Of a DNA stretch of 64,000 nt, positions 52,856 through 61,451 are shown in pieces. Within the stretch, counting starts at the first letter, position 1, and each line of letters begins with the position of its first letter. The notes beneath the pieces were generated by a model. It saw nothing but the letters and a program-made list of their open reading frames with translations, was not told the origin of the DNA and did not search any database. Both the position numbers and the translations under genes were made by a program. The stretch lies in the NCBI GenBank assembly GCA_963738835.1, contig CAVTYH010000009.1, positions 310,001 to 374,000 on the forward strand. Direction: 5' to 3'. This DNA comes from CAVTYH01 sp963738835 (lineage in GTDB: Bacteria > Planctomycetota > Planctomycetia > Pirellulales > JADZDJ01).

Positions 52856-53971
52856 ATGAATATCCCTCTTGTCGATCTAAAAGCCCAATATGCGGCCATC
52901 CAGAGCGAAATCGACGCGGCACTGCAAGAAGTGCTCGACGACGCATGTTATGTTTTGGGGCCAGCGGTCCAGCGCTTTGAGGAAAACTTTGCGCGGTATT
53001 GCCAGGCGAAGCATTGCATTGGCGTCGCCAGCGGCACCGATGCGCTGCATCTCGTTTTTCGCGGTCTTGGCATCGGTGCGGGAGATGAAGTGATCGTGCC
53101 GGCGTTTACATTTGTGGCCACCGCTTTGGGCGTCAGTTTGGCTGGGGCGACACCGGTACTCGTGGACGTAAATCACGGCGACGCTTTGATCAACCCCGAC
53201 ATGATCGAAGCTGCGATTACACCGCGCACCAAAGCAATTTTACCTGTGCATCTCTATGGTCGATGTGCCGACATGGACCGGATCAATTCGATTGCTAGAG
53301 CCCATGATTTGTTGGTGATCGAAGACGCTTGCCAAGCCCACGGCGCCGTTTACAAAGGGCGCACCGCCGGATCGCTGGGAACTGTGGCCGCTTTCAGTTT
53401 TTATCCAGGCAAGAATTTAGGCGCCTACGGCGACGGCGGTGCGATCACCACCAGTGACACCGCTCTAGCCGAGCGGTTGCAGCTCATTCGCAATTGGGGT
53501 TCAGTGCGTAAGTATTATCACGAGGAAATCGGGCTCAACAGCCGGCTCGATACCATCCAGGCGGCCGTGCTCGATGTGAAACTCAAGCACCTTTCTGCGT
53601 GGAACAAACAGCGCCGAGCTCATGCCGCCCATTACGATGACTTGCTGGCTGGTGACGGAATCGTGCCAGTGTTCGATTCCACTTCCGGCAGTCAGTCGGC
53701 CCATCACCTGTATGTTGTGCGAGTTGCCGATCGCGACGCCCAACTGGCATGGCTCAACTCCAAAGGCGTGGGAGCGGGAATTCATTACCCATTTCCCATT
53801 CATCGCCTGAGAGCTTACGAATCGATTGCAGTCCCTCGCGGTTCGCTGGCTGAATCAGAAGCTTGGGCCGCGGAATGTTTGAGTTTGCCAATCTACCCGG
53901 AACTCACAGCGGCGCAGCGACACTACACCGTTTCCAGCTTGCTCGCCTACCAACAAAAAGTTGCTGCCTAA
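52856..53971 (+). CDS. DegT/DnrJ/EryC1/StrS sugar aminotransferase
   Basis: 371 residues, intact. PLP-dependent transfer of an amino group from glutamate to a keto-sugar nucleotide. IPLVDLKAQYAAIQSEID, GVASGTDALHLVFRGLGIG, DEVIVPAFTFVATALG, VIEDACQAHGAVYKG (Asp binds PLP N1), and the Schiff-base lysine in FSFYPGKNLGAYGDGGAI. Unlike rfbH here the lysine is kept, so it is a true aminotransferase. Between a dehydrogenase and a acetyltransferase it probably makes a 3-amino sugar (WbpE/WlbC or FdtB type). Confidence 0.9.
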   Translation: MNIPLVDLKAQYAAIQSEIDAALQEVLDDACYVLGPAVQRFEENFARYCQAKHCIGVASGTDALHLVFRGLGIGAGDEVIVPAFTFVATALGVSLAGATPVLVDVNHGDALINPDMIEAAITPRTKAILPVHLYGRCADMDRINSIARAHDLLVIEDACQAHGAVYKGRTAGSLGTVAAFSFYPGKNLGAYGDGGAITTSDTALAERLQLIRNWGSVRKYYHEEIGLNSRLDTIQAAVLDVKLKHLSAWNKQRRAHAAHYDDLLAGDGIVPVFDSTSGSQSAHHLYVVRVADRDAQLAWLNSKGVGAGIHYPFPIHRLRAYESIAVPRGSLAESEAWAAECLSLPIYPELTAAQRHYTVSSLLAYQQKVAA

Positions 53972-54013
53972 TATCACTTCAGATCAGTTTTGTCATTCCT
54001 TTCGGGTTTATTC

Positions 54014-54634
54014 ATGTCGACAACCGCTCGCGATTACTTTGTACACGCCTTGGCCGTTTGCGACAGCGATGCTATTGGCAGCGGCACGCGCATTTGGGCG
54101 TTTAGTCACGTGCTGGGTGGAGCGAAAATCGGATCGCAATGCAATCTGGGAGAGCACGTTTTCGTTGAAAACAAAGTTGCAATCGGCCATCAGTGCACGA
54201 TCAAAAACGGCGTGGCCTTGTGGGATTTCGTGACGCTTGAAGACGGCGTGTTCATCGGCCCGTATGTGGTGTTCACGAACGACCGACGACCGCGTGCATT
54301 TCTTCGCCGCCCATCGAGCGAGTTTTTGCCAACGCTGATCAAACGTGGGGCCACCATTGGCGCGAATGCCACCCTGGTATGCGGCATTACAGTGGGTCAG
54401 TATGCGCTGATCGGCGCTGGAACCGTTGTGGTGCGCGATGTGCCTCCGCACGCACTGATGGCTGGCAATCCCGCACGTGCGGTTGGTCGTGTATGCTTTT
54501 GCGGCGCGAATCTCGACCACCAAGATTATTGTGCCGCTTGCGCACTGCCGTTGTCGTTGAATTCGGAACATTTGGCCATCGTGCGGTTCCAGAACAATGG
54601 ACTTCGGATGTCAGATGCCACCGCTGCAGCATGA
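54014..54634 (+). CDS. Hexapeptide-repeat sugar N-acetyltransferase with C-terminal Cys cluster
   Basis: 206 residues. Left-handed beta-helix hexapeptides run from IGSGTRIWAFSHVLGGAKIG through IGANATLVCGITVGQYALIG to NPARAVGRV, as in WbpD/WlbB and FdtC/QdtC. The C-terminus adds a small probable zinc-binding piece: C-F-C followed by C-x2-C (VCFCGANLDHQDYCAAC). It would acetylate the 3-amino group made by the preceding enzyme. The start at 54014 avoids a hydrophobic run in the longer frame. Confidence 0.88.
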   Translation: MSTTARDYFVHALAVCDSDAIGSGTRIWAFSHVLGGAKIGSQCNLGEHVFVENKVAIGHQCTIKNGVALWDFVTLEDGVFIGPYVVFTNDRRPRAFLRRPSSEFLPTLIKRGATIGANATLVCGITVGQYALIGAGTVVVRDVPPHALMAGNPARAVGRVCFCGANLDHQDYCAACALPLSLNSEHLAIVRFQNNGLRMSDATAAA

Positions 54635-54728
54635 GATGTTGTAAACGTAAGCAGGACGCGGATTCTTAATCGATGCACAATGACGACAGCCCTATCAGCT
54701 TAAGCACAGACCCCGATGCCGAGCACAA

Positions 54729-55688
54729 TTGCGGCATCGTGAAAAAGTTGCTGCGCGCTGCGCGCTTCTCTTTGCGGTGCTTATCGCCGCGCTCTATGCG
54801 CTGGTTTGCTTTCGCCCGCTAATTGGAGTTCTGGGGCCGTTCAAGTATCACTTCGCGAATCCATTCAAGCTGTTGGCGGTTGTCGTTTTGTCGCTACAGG
54901 TATGGTGGTTGCTGACACGTCCGGCCGACGCGGTGCTTCGCCGAGCCACGCGATTGACGTGGTGGCAAATGAAGCTTTCGATCGAGGGCGTTGAACTTTG
55001 CTTTGTGGCTGTTATCGGAGTGCTGGCCATCGATCTTCAATGGCAAGTGGCTCCCATTATTGTGTTGATCAAGCCGACGCTGGCATTCATGCTTGCGGCG
55101 CTTGCGGCAGCGATCGTTGCTCTGACGGCGGGACGGCAGTGGTCGCGGATGTGGGAACTGCTCGGCCGATGCCGATTGCTCTGGAGAGGATGGAATTGGC
55201 GGGCACGGTTCATCGCCGCTGCACTGCTCATCCACGTTGTATTGATCTCAAAATCGCTGCCTGGTTATTGGGAGCAAACCAGCGGTCTTTTCTTGTCGCA
55301 TGAGACGGCTCAGTCCACGACACTGAGTTACACCGGAAAAATCCTCTGTAACTTCGATTTCTTTTGTCTGGCATGCGGCGACAGAATCCCGGCCGATGCA
55401 CGAATTCTCTTTCACGGCGGCAACGAGGGCTTGATCCTCGCCTTCGAGCTTTATCCTCGCCGCGTGTTCATGTTGCCGCAAGAACAACGCGATATGTTTC
55501 ACAACTGCTGGAAAAAAGAGTTATGGTGCCGCGGCATGGCAGCCGATCCGCTCGATAAATTCTGGCGCTGGGACCCGCCGCTGAACACGGTGCCCGAAGA
55601 CAAGTTTATTGAAGAGCACGGCATCACACATGTGGTGATGTTCGATCCGTTAAACGCTGCCAATTGCCGTATTCAGGCTGTGCGATGA
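54729..55688 (+). CDS. Polytopic membrane protein of unknown function in the glycan locus
   Basis: 319 residues from a TTG start; no good ribosome site, and the true start is uncertain. Four to six transmembrane helices in the N-terminal half (LLFAVLIAALYALVCFRPLI, LLAVVVLSLQVWWLL, LAFMLAALAAAIVALTAG, FIAAALLIHVVLI) are followed by a soluble, probably outside-facing domain of about 110 residues (DARILFHGGNEGLILAFELY, EHGITHVVMFDPLN). No family recognised. It overlaps the next GT-C gene by four bases (ATGA), so both are likely to work together. Confidence 0.6.
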   Translation: MRHREKVAARCALLFAVLIAALYALVCFRPLIGVLGPFKYHFANPFKLLAVVVLSLQVWWLLTRPADAVLRRATRLTWWQMKLSIEGVELCFVAVIGVLAIDLQWQVAPIIVLIKPTLAFMLAALAAAIVALTAGRQWSRMWELLGRCRLLWRGWNWRARFIAAALLIHVVLISKSLPGYWEQTSGLFLSHETAQSTTLSYTGKILCNFDFFCLACGDRIPADARILFHGGNEGLILAFELYPRRVFMLPQEQRDMFHNCWKKELWCRGMAADPLDKFWRWDPPLNTVPEDKFIEEHGITHVVMFDPLNAANCRIQAVR

Positions 55689-57319
55689 TTTTTGCCGTTC
55701 AATCTGGGATCACTTGGAGTTTACTGCCGCTTTTGGCTGCGCTGACGGCGGTAACCGGAGCCGGCAGTTTCTTGGTTCGGTTGCTCCGGGTGGACGATGA
55801 ATCTTCGGCATCGACGGATCGAAACAGCGTTCGCCAACCAACACACGCTGCCTGGGGTTGGTCGTACGTGCTGGGCATGGCGCTGATCGGTTTGCTTTTG
55901 CAATTACCACTGGCGGTTGATGGTCGAATCACGCACCGCAGCTTTTTCGGTGTGTTGGCCGTTTGCGCGGCGATGACAATCGCCGAATGCTTTTTGCGCT
56001 GGCGCGAAAATCTCGATCGCCATAAACCCTCTGATCGAAGATGGCAAAGTTGGTTTCGCGCACTCGCAGGTTGGACGGCCGATCTCCCGAAAATTATCCG
56101 CCTGATGACGCTCGTTTGCCTGGGCATCTTCCTGTGGTTTGCAGCGATCAAACCATCAATCACTTACGATGCGCGATCGATCTTTGGACTCAAAGCCCGG
56201 GTGCTGTACGACACAGGCACGCTTGATAGCGAAGACTTTCGCGATCCCGATCGCCTGAATTTCAACGCGAACTACTCGCTGCTTGTTCCGGTGATCGAAG
56301 CCACACTCTTCGCGGCCCAGGGATCGCTGCAGAACGTAGGACTGCAACTGCTGTTTGCAGGTTTCGTACTGGCCAGTGCTTCCCTGTTGGCTGCTGAAGT
56401 ACGTCGCTTCGATTCGCGTGCCGCTGCCGCAATGTGGGGTGCTTGCTTCTTGCTGCTGCCGCTCACGCTGGCGCCAACCGAAGGCGGCGGCCTTTCCGGT
56501 TCTGCCGACTACGCTTTCGCCGCCTTGGCAACCGCAGCGGTTATTGCTATGCGGCGATGGCTTGATACACCCAGTTTCAGAAATGGTCTGCTCGCGGGAT
56601 TGCTTTTTGGGGCAGCCTCGCTCACCAAACAAGAAGCATTGATTTGGTTGGCCGCCGTAGCCATCGCAGTAATTGCGACAAAGCGAATGCGCCGTCTGAA
56701 GTTCCGCTGGTCGGCATTGAAAACGGGCAGCATAATCGTACTCGTCACGTTTGGATGCCTGGCCATCGCTGCCTTAAACCGTTGTGGAATTCCACAATCG
56801 CCGTATTTTCGCCCTTTCAGCGGAGCGCTGCGGTTAGATTGGCTGATTCATGTGTGGAGTCGTATTCCCTTCGTCGTCCAATTTGCGGTGCGAGAATTGG
56901 GCGACGGCCGACTGTTCGGTTCTCTCTGGCCGCTCTGTATCTTTACGCTGCTGCTTCTGCGCCGGCCGGCGGCATCTGCCCAAGTCATCTTTTATCGCTG
57001 GAGCGTGGCTGGCGTTGCCGTCGCATACTTTGTGGCGTTCACGTTAACCCCGTTGCACTTAGAGTATCAATTACGTTCGGCCTTCTTTCGCTTGGCTGTG
57101 CATTTCCTGCCGCTCCTGATGCTTGCGGCCGCAGAACAATTGGCCGCCTCCGGCTGGTCGCGCCAAGTGCAGGGCTTGTTCACCGGGTTGGACGCTAAGC
57201 AGTCTGGCAGCCAACCTCAACTTGCATCGGCCACCGATCTCCCAGGCGGCCAAAACAAGAGTTGGACCGACGCGCCGCCGCGCCCGGCTCGAAAATCGCG
57301 CCCAGCTCGTGCGGCCTAA
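55685..57319 (+). CDS. GT39/ArnT-like polytopic glycosyltransferase
   Basis: 544 residues from the ATG at 55685. About eleven transmembrane helices (LGMALIGLLLQLPLAVDG, LMTLVCLGIFLWFAAIKPS, LLFAGFVLASASLLAAEV, IIVLVTFGCLAIAALN). The luminal loop SITYDARSIFGLKARVLYDT, with an Asp after the first helix group, is the place of the catalytic Asp in GT-C enzymes. The soluble C-terminal tail is Pro/Arg-rich. It presumably transfers a lipid-linked sugar, perhaps the acetamido sugar made by the preceding genes. Confidence 0.78.
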   Translation: MIFAVQSGITWSLLPLLAALTAVTGAGSFLVRLLRVDDESSASTDRNSVRQPTHAAWGWSYVLGMALIGLLLQLPLAVDGRITHRSFFGVLAVCAAMTIAECFLRWRENLDRHKPSDRRWQSWFRALAGWTADLPKIIRLMTLVCLGIFLWFAAIKPSITYDARSIFGLKARVLYDTGTLDSEDFRDPDRLNFNANYSLLVPVIEATLFAAQGSLQNVGLQLLFAGFVLASASLLAAEVRRFDSRAAAAMWGACFLLLPLTLAPTEGGGLSGSADYAFAALATAAVIAMRRWLDTPSFRNGLLAGLLFGAASLTKQEALIWLAAVAIAVIATKRMRRLKFRWSALKTGSIIVLVTFGCLAIAALNRCGIPQSPYFRPFSGALRLDWLIHVWSRIPFVVQFAVRELGDGRLFGSLWPLCIFTLLLLRRPAASAQVIFYRWSVAGVAVAYFVAFTLTPLHLEYQLRSAFFRLAVHFLPLLMLAAAEQLAASGWSRQVQGLFTGLDAKQSGSQPQLASATDLPGGQNKSWTDAPPRPARKSRPARAA

Positions 57320-57507
57320 GTGCTGCCTGACCGGTGGCCGCAATTCTTTTCCAGGTCGTCAGCCTCCTCCATCGGCGGCCTGTTTTCTCGCACCAGCACA
57401 GACATTCCAGGGCTGTAACGCACCGCCCTGCTAAACTGCTGGAATTTCTACGGTTTCTTTGTCACACTTTTGGGTGAAATGCCGGGTTATAGGGTGGGAG
57501 CAGGCCG

Positions 57508-58131
57508 ATGTCGTCGCCGCCAACCGATTCGCAAGAAACAAAGCGCCTTCTCGACCGCGCGGCCCGCGGCGATCGGCAGGCGTTCGATCGGCTATTCGAG
57601 CTACATCGGGCCTCGCTCCGCCGGCTGGTATCGCTGCGAATGGACGGTCGCTTGAAAGCGCGGCTCGATCCTTCAGATCTCGTTCAGGAAACTCAAATGG
57701 TCGCTTATCGACGATTTCAAGATTTTCTGGAGTGCCGCCCCATGTCGTTCCGGCTCTGGCTGCGCAAAACCGCCCAGCAGCAAGTGTACGACGCCCAGCG
57801 CAACCATATCGATCGCCGCCGTCGCAGTTTGCTGCGCGAAGAAGGGCCGCTCAATCGCTCTTCAATCCTGATCGCCCGCAGCTTATTGACCGATCGCTCA
57901 TCGCCGGTCGAAAAACTGGCTCTCCGTGAATTGCAGCGTCGTGTCGCCGGAGCCGTGGCTGCACTGGACGATCTGAATCGCGAAATCGTCGTCATGCGAA
58001 ATGTAGAGGGCTTGTCGTTTGAAGAAATTGCTCAAGTGCTCGATCTGCAAGCGCCAACCGTTCGCCAGCGCTACGGCCGGGCACTCATCAAGCTGCGATC
58101 GAAACTCAAAGCACCCGACCATCGTGATTAA
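57508..58131 (+). CDS. ECF sigma factor
   Basis: 207 residues. Region 2: FDRLFELHRASLRRLVSLRM, LDPSDLVQETQMVAYRRF; region 4: LNREIVVMRNVEGLSFEEIA, LQAPTVRQRYGRALIKLRSK. It is the sigma subfamily regularly paired with planctomycete kinases; the kinase starts five bases after its stop. It differs clearly from the sigma at 24412 and that at 34737, so the window carries three separate ECF systems. Confidence 0.9.
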   Translation: MSSPPTDSQETKRLLDRAARGDRQAFDRLFELHRASLRRLVSLRMDGRLKARLDPSDLVQETQMVAYRRFQDFLECRPMSFRLWLRKTAQQQVYDAQRNHIDRRRRSLLREEGPLNRSSILIARSLLTDRSSPVEKLALRELQRRVAGAVAALDDLNREIVVMRNVEGLSFEEIAQVLDLQAPTVRQRYGRALIKLRSKLKAPDHRD

Positions 58132-58136
58132 AGACC

Positions 58137-61100
58137 ATGAACCCCGTTCTTAACGAGCGCTCTGCCGACGCCGCCGATCTGCTGGCCAAAGCCGCCGATG
58201 AATTTCTGCAAGCCATCGATCGCGGCCAGCAGCCCGATGTCGAAGCCTTTGCCAACCAATATCCGAAAATCAGCGCCATCTTGCGCGACGTGCTGCCGGC
58301 CTTGTCGCTCATGAACCCCGCCCTCTCGCAAAGTCACGGTCTGAGCGAGCCGGTAGCGTCAGCGCCCGGTGCAACAACAGAAAACCTTACCGAAGGCACG
58401 CTGGGCGACTTCCGCCTCATTCGCGAAATCGGCCGCGGCGGCATGGGCGTGGTCTACCAGGCCGAGCAAATTTCGCTCGGCCGCACCGTAGCCCTCAAAG
58501 TGCTGCCCTTTGCCGCCATGCTCGACCAGCGGCAGCTCACGCGCTTCCACAACGAAGCCCGCGCCGCGGCCGCACTGCACCATAACAATATCGTCCCGGT
58601 CTTCTCGGTCGGCTGCGAACGCGGCGTGCATTACTACGCCATGCAGTATATCGAAGGAGAAAGCCTGGCCGCAGTGATCGCGGACATCGTCCGACAGGAA
58701 TCAGGCATCAGGGGGCAGGAGTCAGGCAACAGGGCTCAGGATTCAGCGAGTGATGCAACCAACTCATTTAGCCCCCGGCGAGTCGCCGGGGGGAACTCAC
58801 CCCTTCACCCCCTCCCCCCTTCACCCGTTTATTCTCCGGTCGCTGACGCTTCCGGCTCGCCGGCTGCCACTGGCTCTGCCGATGTTGAACTCTCTCCCCT
58901 GGGGAGAGGGCAGGGTGAGGGTGCCGGACACTCACTGGGTGCCACTGACTCTTTCAGTGCTGCCGACGACACGGTCCCAAAAATTCACGCTCTTGTTTCC
59001 ACGGCCCGCTCCAGCGGCGATCGCGCGTACTTCCGCAACGTCACCGAACTGGGCATTCAAGCGGCCGAGGCGCTCGACCATGCCCACGAACAGGGCGTCA
59101 TCCACCGCGACATCAAGCCGGCCAATTTATTGTTGGATGAAACCGGCCGCCTGTGGATCACCGACTTTGGACTGGCCCGTCTGGAATCCGACGCCGGCAT
59201 GACCATGACCGGAGACCTGGTGGGCACGCTGCGCTACATGAGCCCGGAACAAGCGCTAGCCAAACGGGTGGTGGTCGACCACCGCACCGACATTTATTCC
59301 CTGGGCGTCACGCTGTACGAACTCTTGGCCCTGCGTCCCGCCTTCGACGGCGACGACCGCCAGGCACTCCTAAATCAAATCGCCTTCGAAGAGCCGCCGC
59401 TGCTGCGAAAACTCAACCGTCAGATTCCTGCGGAGTTGGAAACGATTGTCGAGAAAGCAATCCGCAAGAACCCGGCGGAGCGTTACGCCACCGCTCACGA
59501 CTTGGCCGACGATTTGCGGAGCTTCCTCGCGAACAAGCCGATTAAAGCCAAACCGCCAACGTGGCGGGAAATGTTCACCAAATGGACGCACCGCCACCCT
59601 GCCGCCATCCGCGCCGCGATGCTGTTCCTGATCGCTACCACCATCATTTCCATCGGTAGCGCCCTATTCATCGCCAGCGCCTACCGCCGCGAAGCTGCAA
59701 GCGCCGAACAGGCGCGCCTCGCAGCTGACGCAGAACGGCTGGCGAGAGAAGATGACGATCAACAAACAAGGGTTGCAATCGAGGCGGTCAAGCTCCTGGA
59801 AAACGCCTTTCGCAGTCCCGATCCGCAGCGCGATGGCAGGACGATTACAGTGGCGGAAGTCTTGGAGCACGCCGCGAAGGAGTTGCAAGACAAATTTGCC
59901 GACGATCCGCATACTCGGGCGGCATTGCTGCAGGCCATCGGAGAATCCTATGTGAGCTTGGGTTTGTGGCGTCAGTCAGTGCCGTTGTTTGAAGCTGCCC
60001 ATGCGTTGCGGAAAGACGTTTCCGAAGTCGGCCTGCACGATGTCGCCGAATCGCTCAACAGTCTTGCTCAAATGTACGCAGTTACGGGCAAGCGTGAAGA
60101 ATCGATCAAGCTCTTTGAAGAACAGTTGGAGCTTTTAAAGTCCAAGTTGCCGCCGGAGCATCGGAGCATCATCAATGCAATGGGCAATCTGGCCCTCGCC
60201 TACAAGGCGGCCGGTCGTTCCGAGGAAGCGCTGGCACTGCAAGAAAAGACACTGGAGCTGAAAACGAAAGTTTTTGGGCCTGACGATCCTGATACACTGA
60301 CAACCAGCCACAATGTCGCAGAAGCCTACCAGGATTCCGGGCGGACCGACGAAGCGCTGTCTCTGCTTGAACACACCCTCGAGCGCCAGAAAGCTACCCT
60401 GGGCACGGGCGATCCGCGGACACTGCGTTCCATGCAGACTTTAGCCGATCTGTACATTCAGCTTGATCGCTGCCAAAGCGCGATCCCGCTATTGGAAATG
60501 ATTCGTGAGATCAGCGGCCGCAAGTTAGGCCCAACGTACCCTGAAACGCTCAGTGCGATGGTCAGTCTCACCGAAGCGTATAAGAGCGTTGGTCGCATCG
60601 ACGAGGCCATTGCATTGGGGGAAGAGACACTCAAACTTTGCAGGGCCAACCTCCGTCCCACCGAATACAGCACGCTGCAGTCGTTTACGAACCTTGCCGA
60701 CGCGTACCAAATCGCAGGGCAAATGGAGAAGGCGATACCTCTCTATGAAGAGGCGCTGGCGACCGCCAAGACTGAATCGGGACACGTCGATACCGGGGTC
60801 TTAATGAACAATCTTGGGCAGGCCTACCGCATCGCAGGGCGTAATGACGAGGCCCTTCCACTGTTGGAACAGGCGTTGGATTTGCGGAAGGCCGAACTGG
60901 GAGCAGATAGCCCCGAGATTAGCGACACACTTTCCAACTTGGGGGCGTCCTATCTGGCTGCTGGCCGCTTCGACGAAGCATTGCCGTTATTGAAAGAGGC
61001 CGTCAAGCGGCGAAAGGCCGCACTTGGTCCCAACGATGCCGATACGCTGGAGTCGATGGACCGCCTAGCCGAGGCCGATATTCAAGTGGACAGGTCGGTC

Positions 61101-61451
61101 GAGGCCGAATCTGTCGCGCGCGAGTGTTTGGACCTCCGCGAACAAAGACATCCGGATGACTGGTGCACATATTACACCCGAAGCTTAGTCGGGGCTGCCC
61201 TAATGCGGCAGAAGAAATACGCCGAGGCCGAACCGCTGTTGATTTCCGGCTACGAGGGGATGCGCGATCGCGACGACCAGATTCCCCAGGGCAGCAAAAA
61301 GTATCTCCAGGATGCTCTCCAGCGCCTGGTGCAACTCTACGAAGCCACGAATCAACTGGAAAAGGCGACGAAATACAAGGCGCTGATTTCGTCGAGCAAC
61401 GAGAACAAGCGAACGCGCTTCGAGACTCCATCCATTGAAAGGGCCAACTAA
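58137..61451 (+). CDS. Membrane Ser/Thr kinase with TPR sensor domain and an in-frame repeat insertion
   Basis: 1104 residues. A helical N-terminal part carries AADEFLQAIDRGQQPDVEAF, as in many planctomycete kinases. The kinase domain has GRGGMG (99-104), Lys121 in VALKVL, HRD 323-325, DFG 343-345 and APE-like SPEQA. Between the N- and C-lobe, residues about 186-282 are low complexity and encoded by intergenic-type repeat DNA. A transmembrane helix (about 492-514) leads to about ten TPR units of 42 residues (ALNSLAQMYAVTGKREESIK-like; MNNLGQAYRIAGRNDEALPL, LSNLGASYLAAGRFDEALPL). TPRs bind proteins, here probably outside or in the periplasm. It partners with the ECF sigma factor just upstream; TAATG overlap with the next gene. 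Confidence 0.9.
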   Translation: MNPVLNERSADAADLLAKAADEFLQAIDRGQQPDVEAFANQYPKISAILRDVLPALSLMNPALSQSHGLSEPVASAPGATTENLTEGTLGDFRLIREIGRGGMGVVYQAEQISLGRTVALKVLPFAAMLDQRQLTRFHNEARAAAALHHNNIVPVFSVGCERGVHYYAMQYIEGESLAAVIADIVRQESGIRGQESGNRAQDSASDATNSFSPRRVAGGNSPLHPLPPSPVYSPVADASGSPAATGSADVELSPLGRGQGEGAGHSLGATDSFSAADDTVPKIHALVSTARSSGDRAYFRNVTELGIQAAEALDHAHEQGVIHRDIKPANLLLDETGRLWITDFGLARLESDAGMTMTGDLVGTLRYMSPEQALAKRVVVDHRTDIYSLGVTLYELLALRPAFDGDDRQALLNQIAFEEPPLLRKLNRQIPAELETIVEKAIRKNPAERYATAHDLADDLRSFLANKPIKAKPPTWREMFTKWTHRHPAAIRAAMLFLIATTIISIGSALFIASAYRREAASAEQARLAADAERLAREDDDQQTRVAIEAVKLLENAFRSPDPQRDGRTITVAEVLEHAAKELQDKFADDPHTRAALLQAIGESYVSLGLWRQSVPLFEAAHALRKDVSEVGLHDVAESLNSLAQMYAVTGKREESIKLFEEQLELLKSKLPPEHRSIINAMGNLALAYKAAGRSEEALALQEKTLELKTKVFGPDDPDTLTTSHNVAEAYQDSGRTDEALSLLEHTLERQKATLGTGDPRTLRSMQTLADLYIQLDRCQSAIPLLEMIREISGRKLGPTYPETLSAMVSLTEAYKSVGRIDEAIALGEETLKLCRANLRPTEYSTLQSFTNLADAYQIAGQMEKAIPLYEEALATAKTESGHVDTGVLMNNLGQAYRIAGRNDEALPLLEQALDLRKAELGADSPEISDTLSNLGASYLAAGRFDEALPLLKEAVKRRKAALGPNDADTLESMDRLAEADIQVDRSVEAESVARECLDLREQRHPDDWCTYYTRSLVGAALMRQKKYAEAEPLLISGYEGMRDRDDQIPQGSKKYLQDALQRLVQLYEATNQLEKATKYKALISSSNENKRTRFETPSIERAN
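58695..58960. repeat. Cluster of intergenic-type palindromic and direct repeats inside the kinase gene
   Basis: Read as DNA this segment is not ordinary coding sequence. Near-identical direct repeats CAGGAATCAGGCATCAGG (58695-58712) and CAGGAGTCAGGCAACAGG (58716-58733) are followed by a third partial copy at 58737. Then comes a perfect 10-bp inverted repeat CCCCCGGCGA-G-TCGCCGGGGG (58772-58792), an 8-bp inverted repeat CTCTCCCC-T-GGGGAGAG (58892-58908), and two copies of TGCCACTGRCTCTKYC (58865 and 58940), the second with CACTGA/TCAGTG arms. All are translated in frame in the kinase linker. They look like REP/MITE-like elements usually found between genes. Confidence 0.75.

Noticed and set aside
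58695..58746. Possible CRISPR repeats
   Set aside because: The repeated unit is direct and nearly adjacent, with only two full copies and no spacers of constant length; no cas genes in the window.
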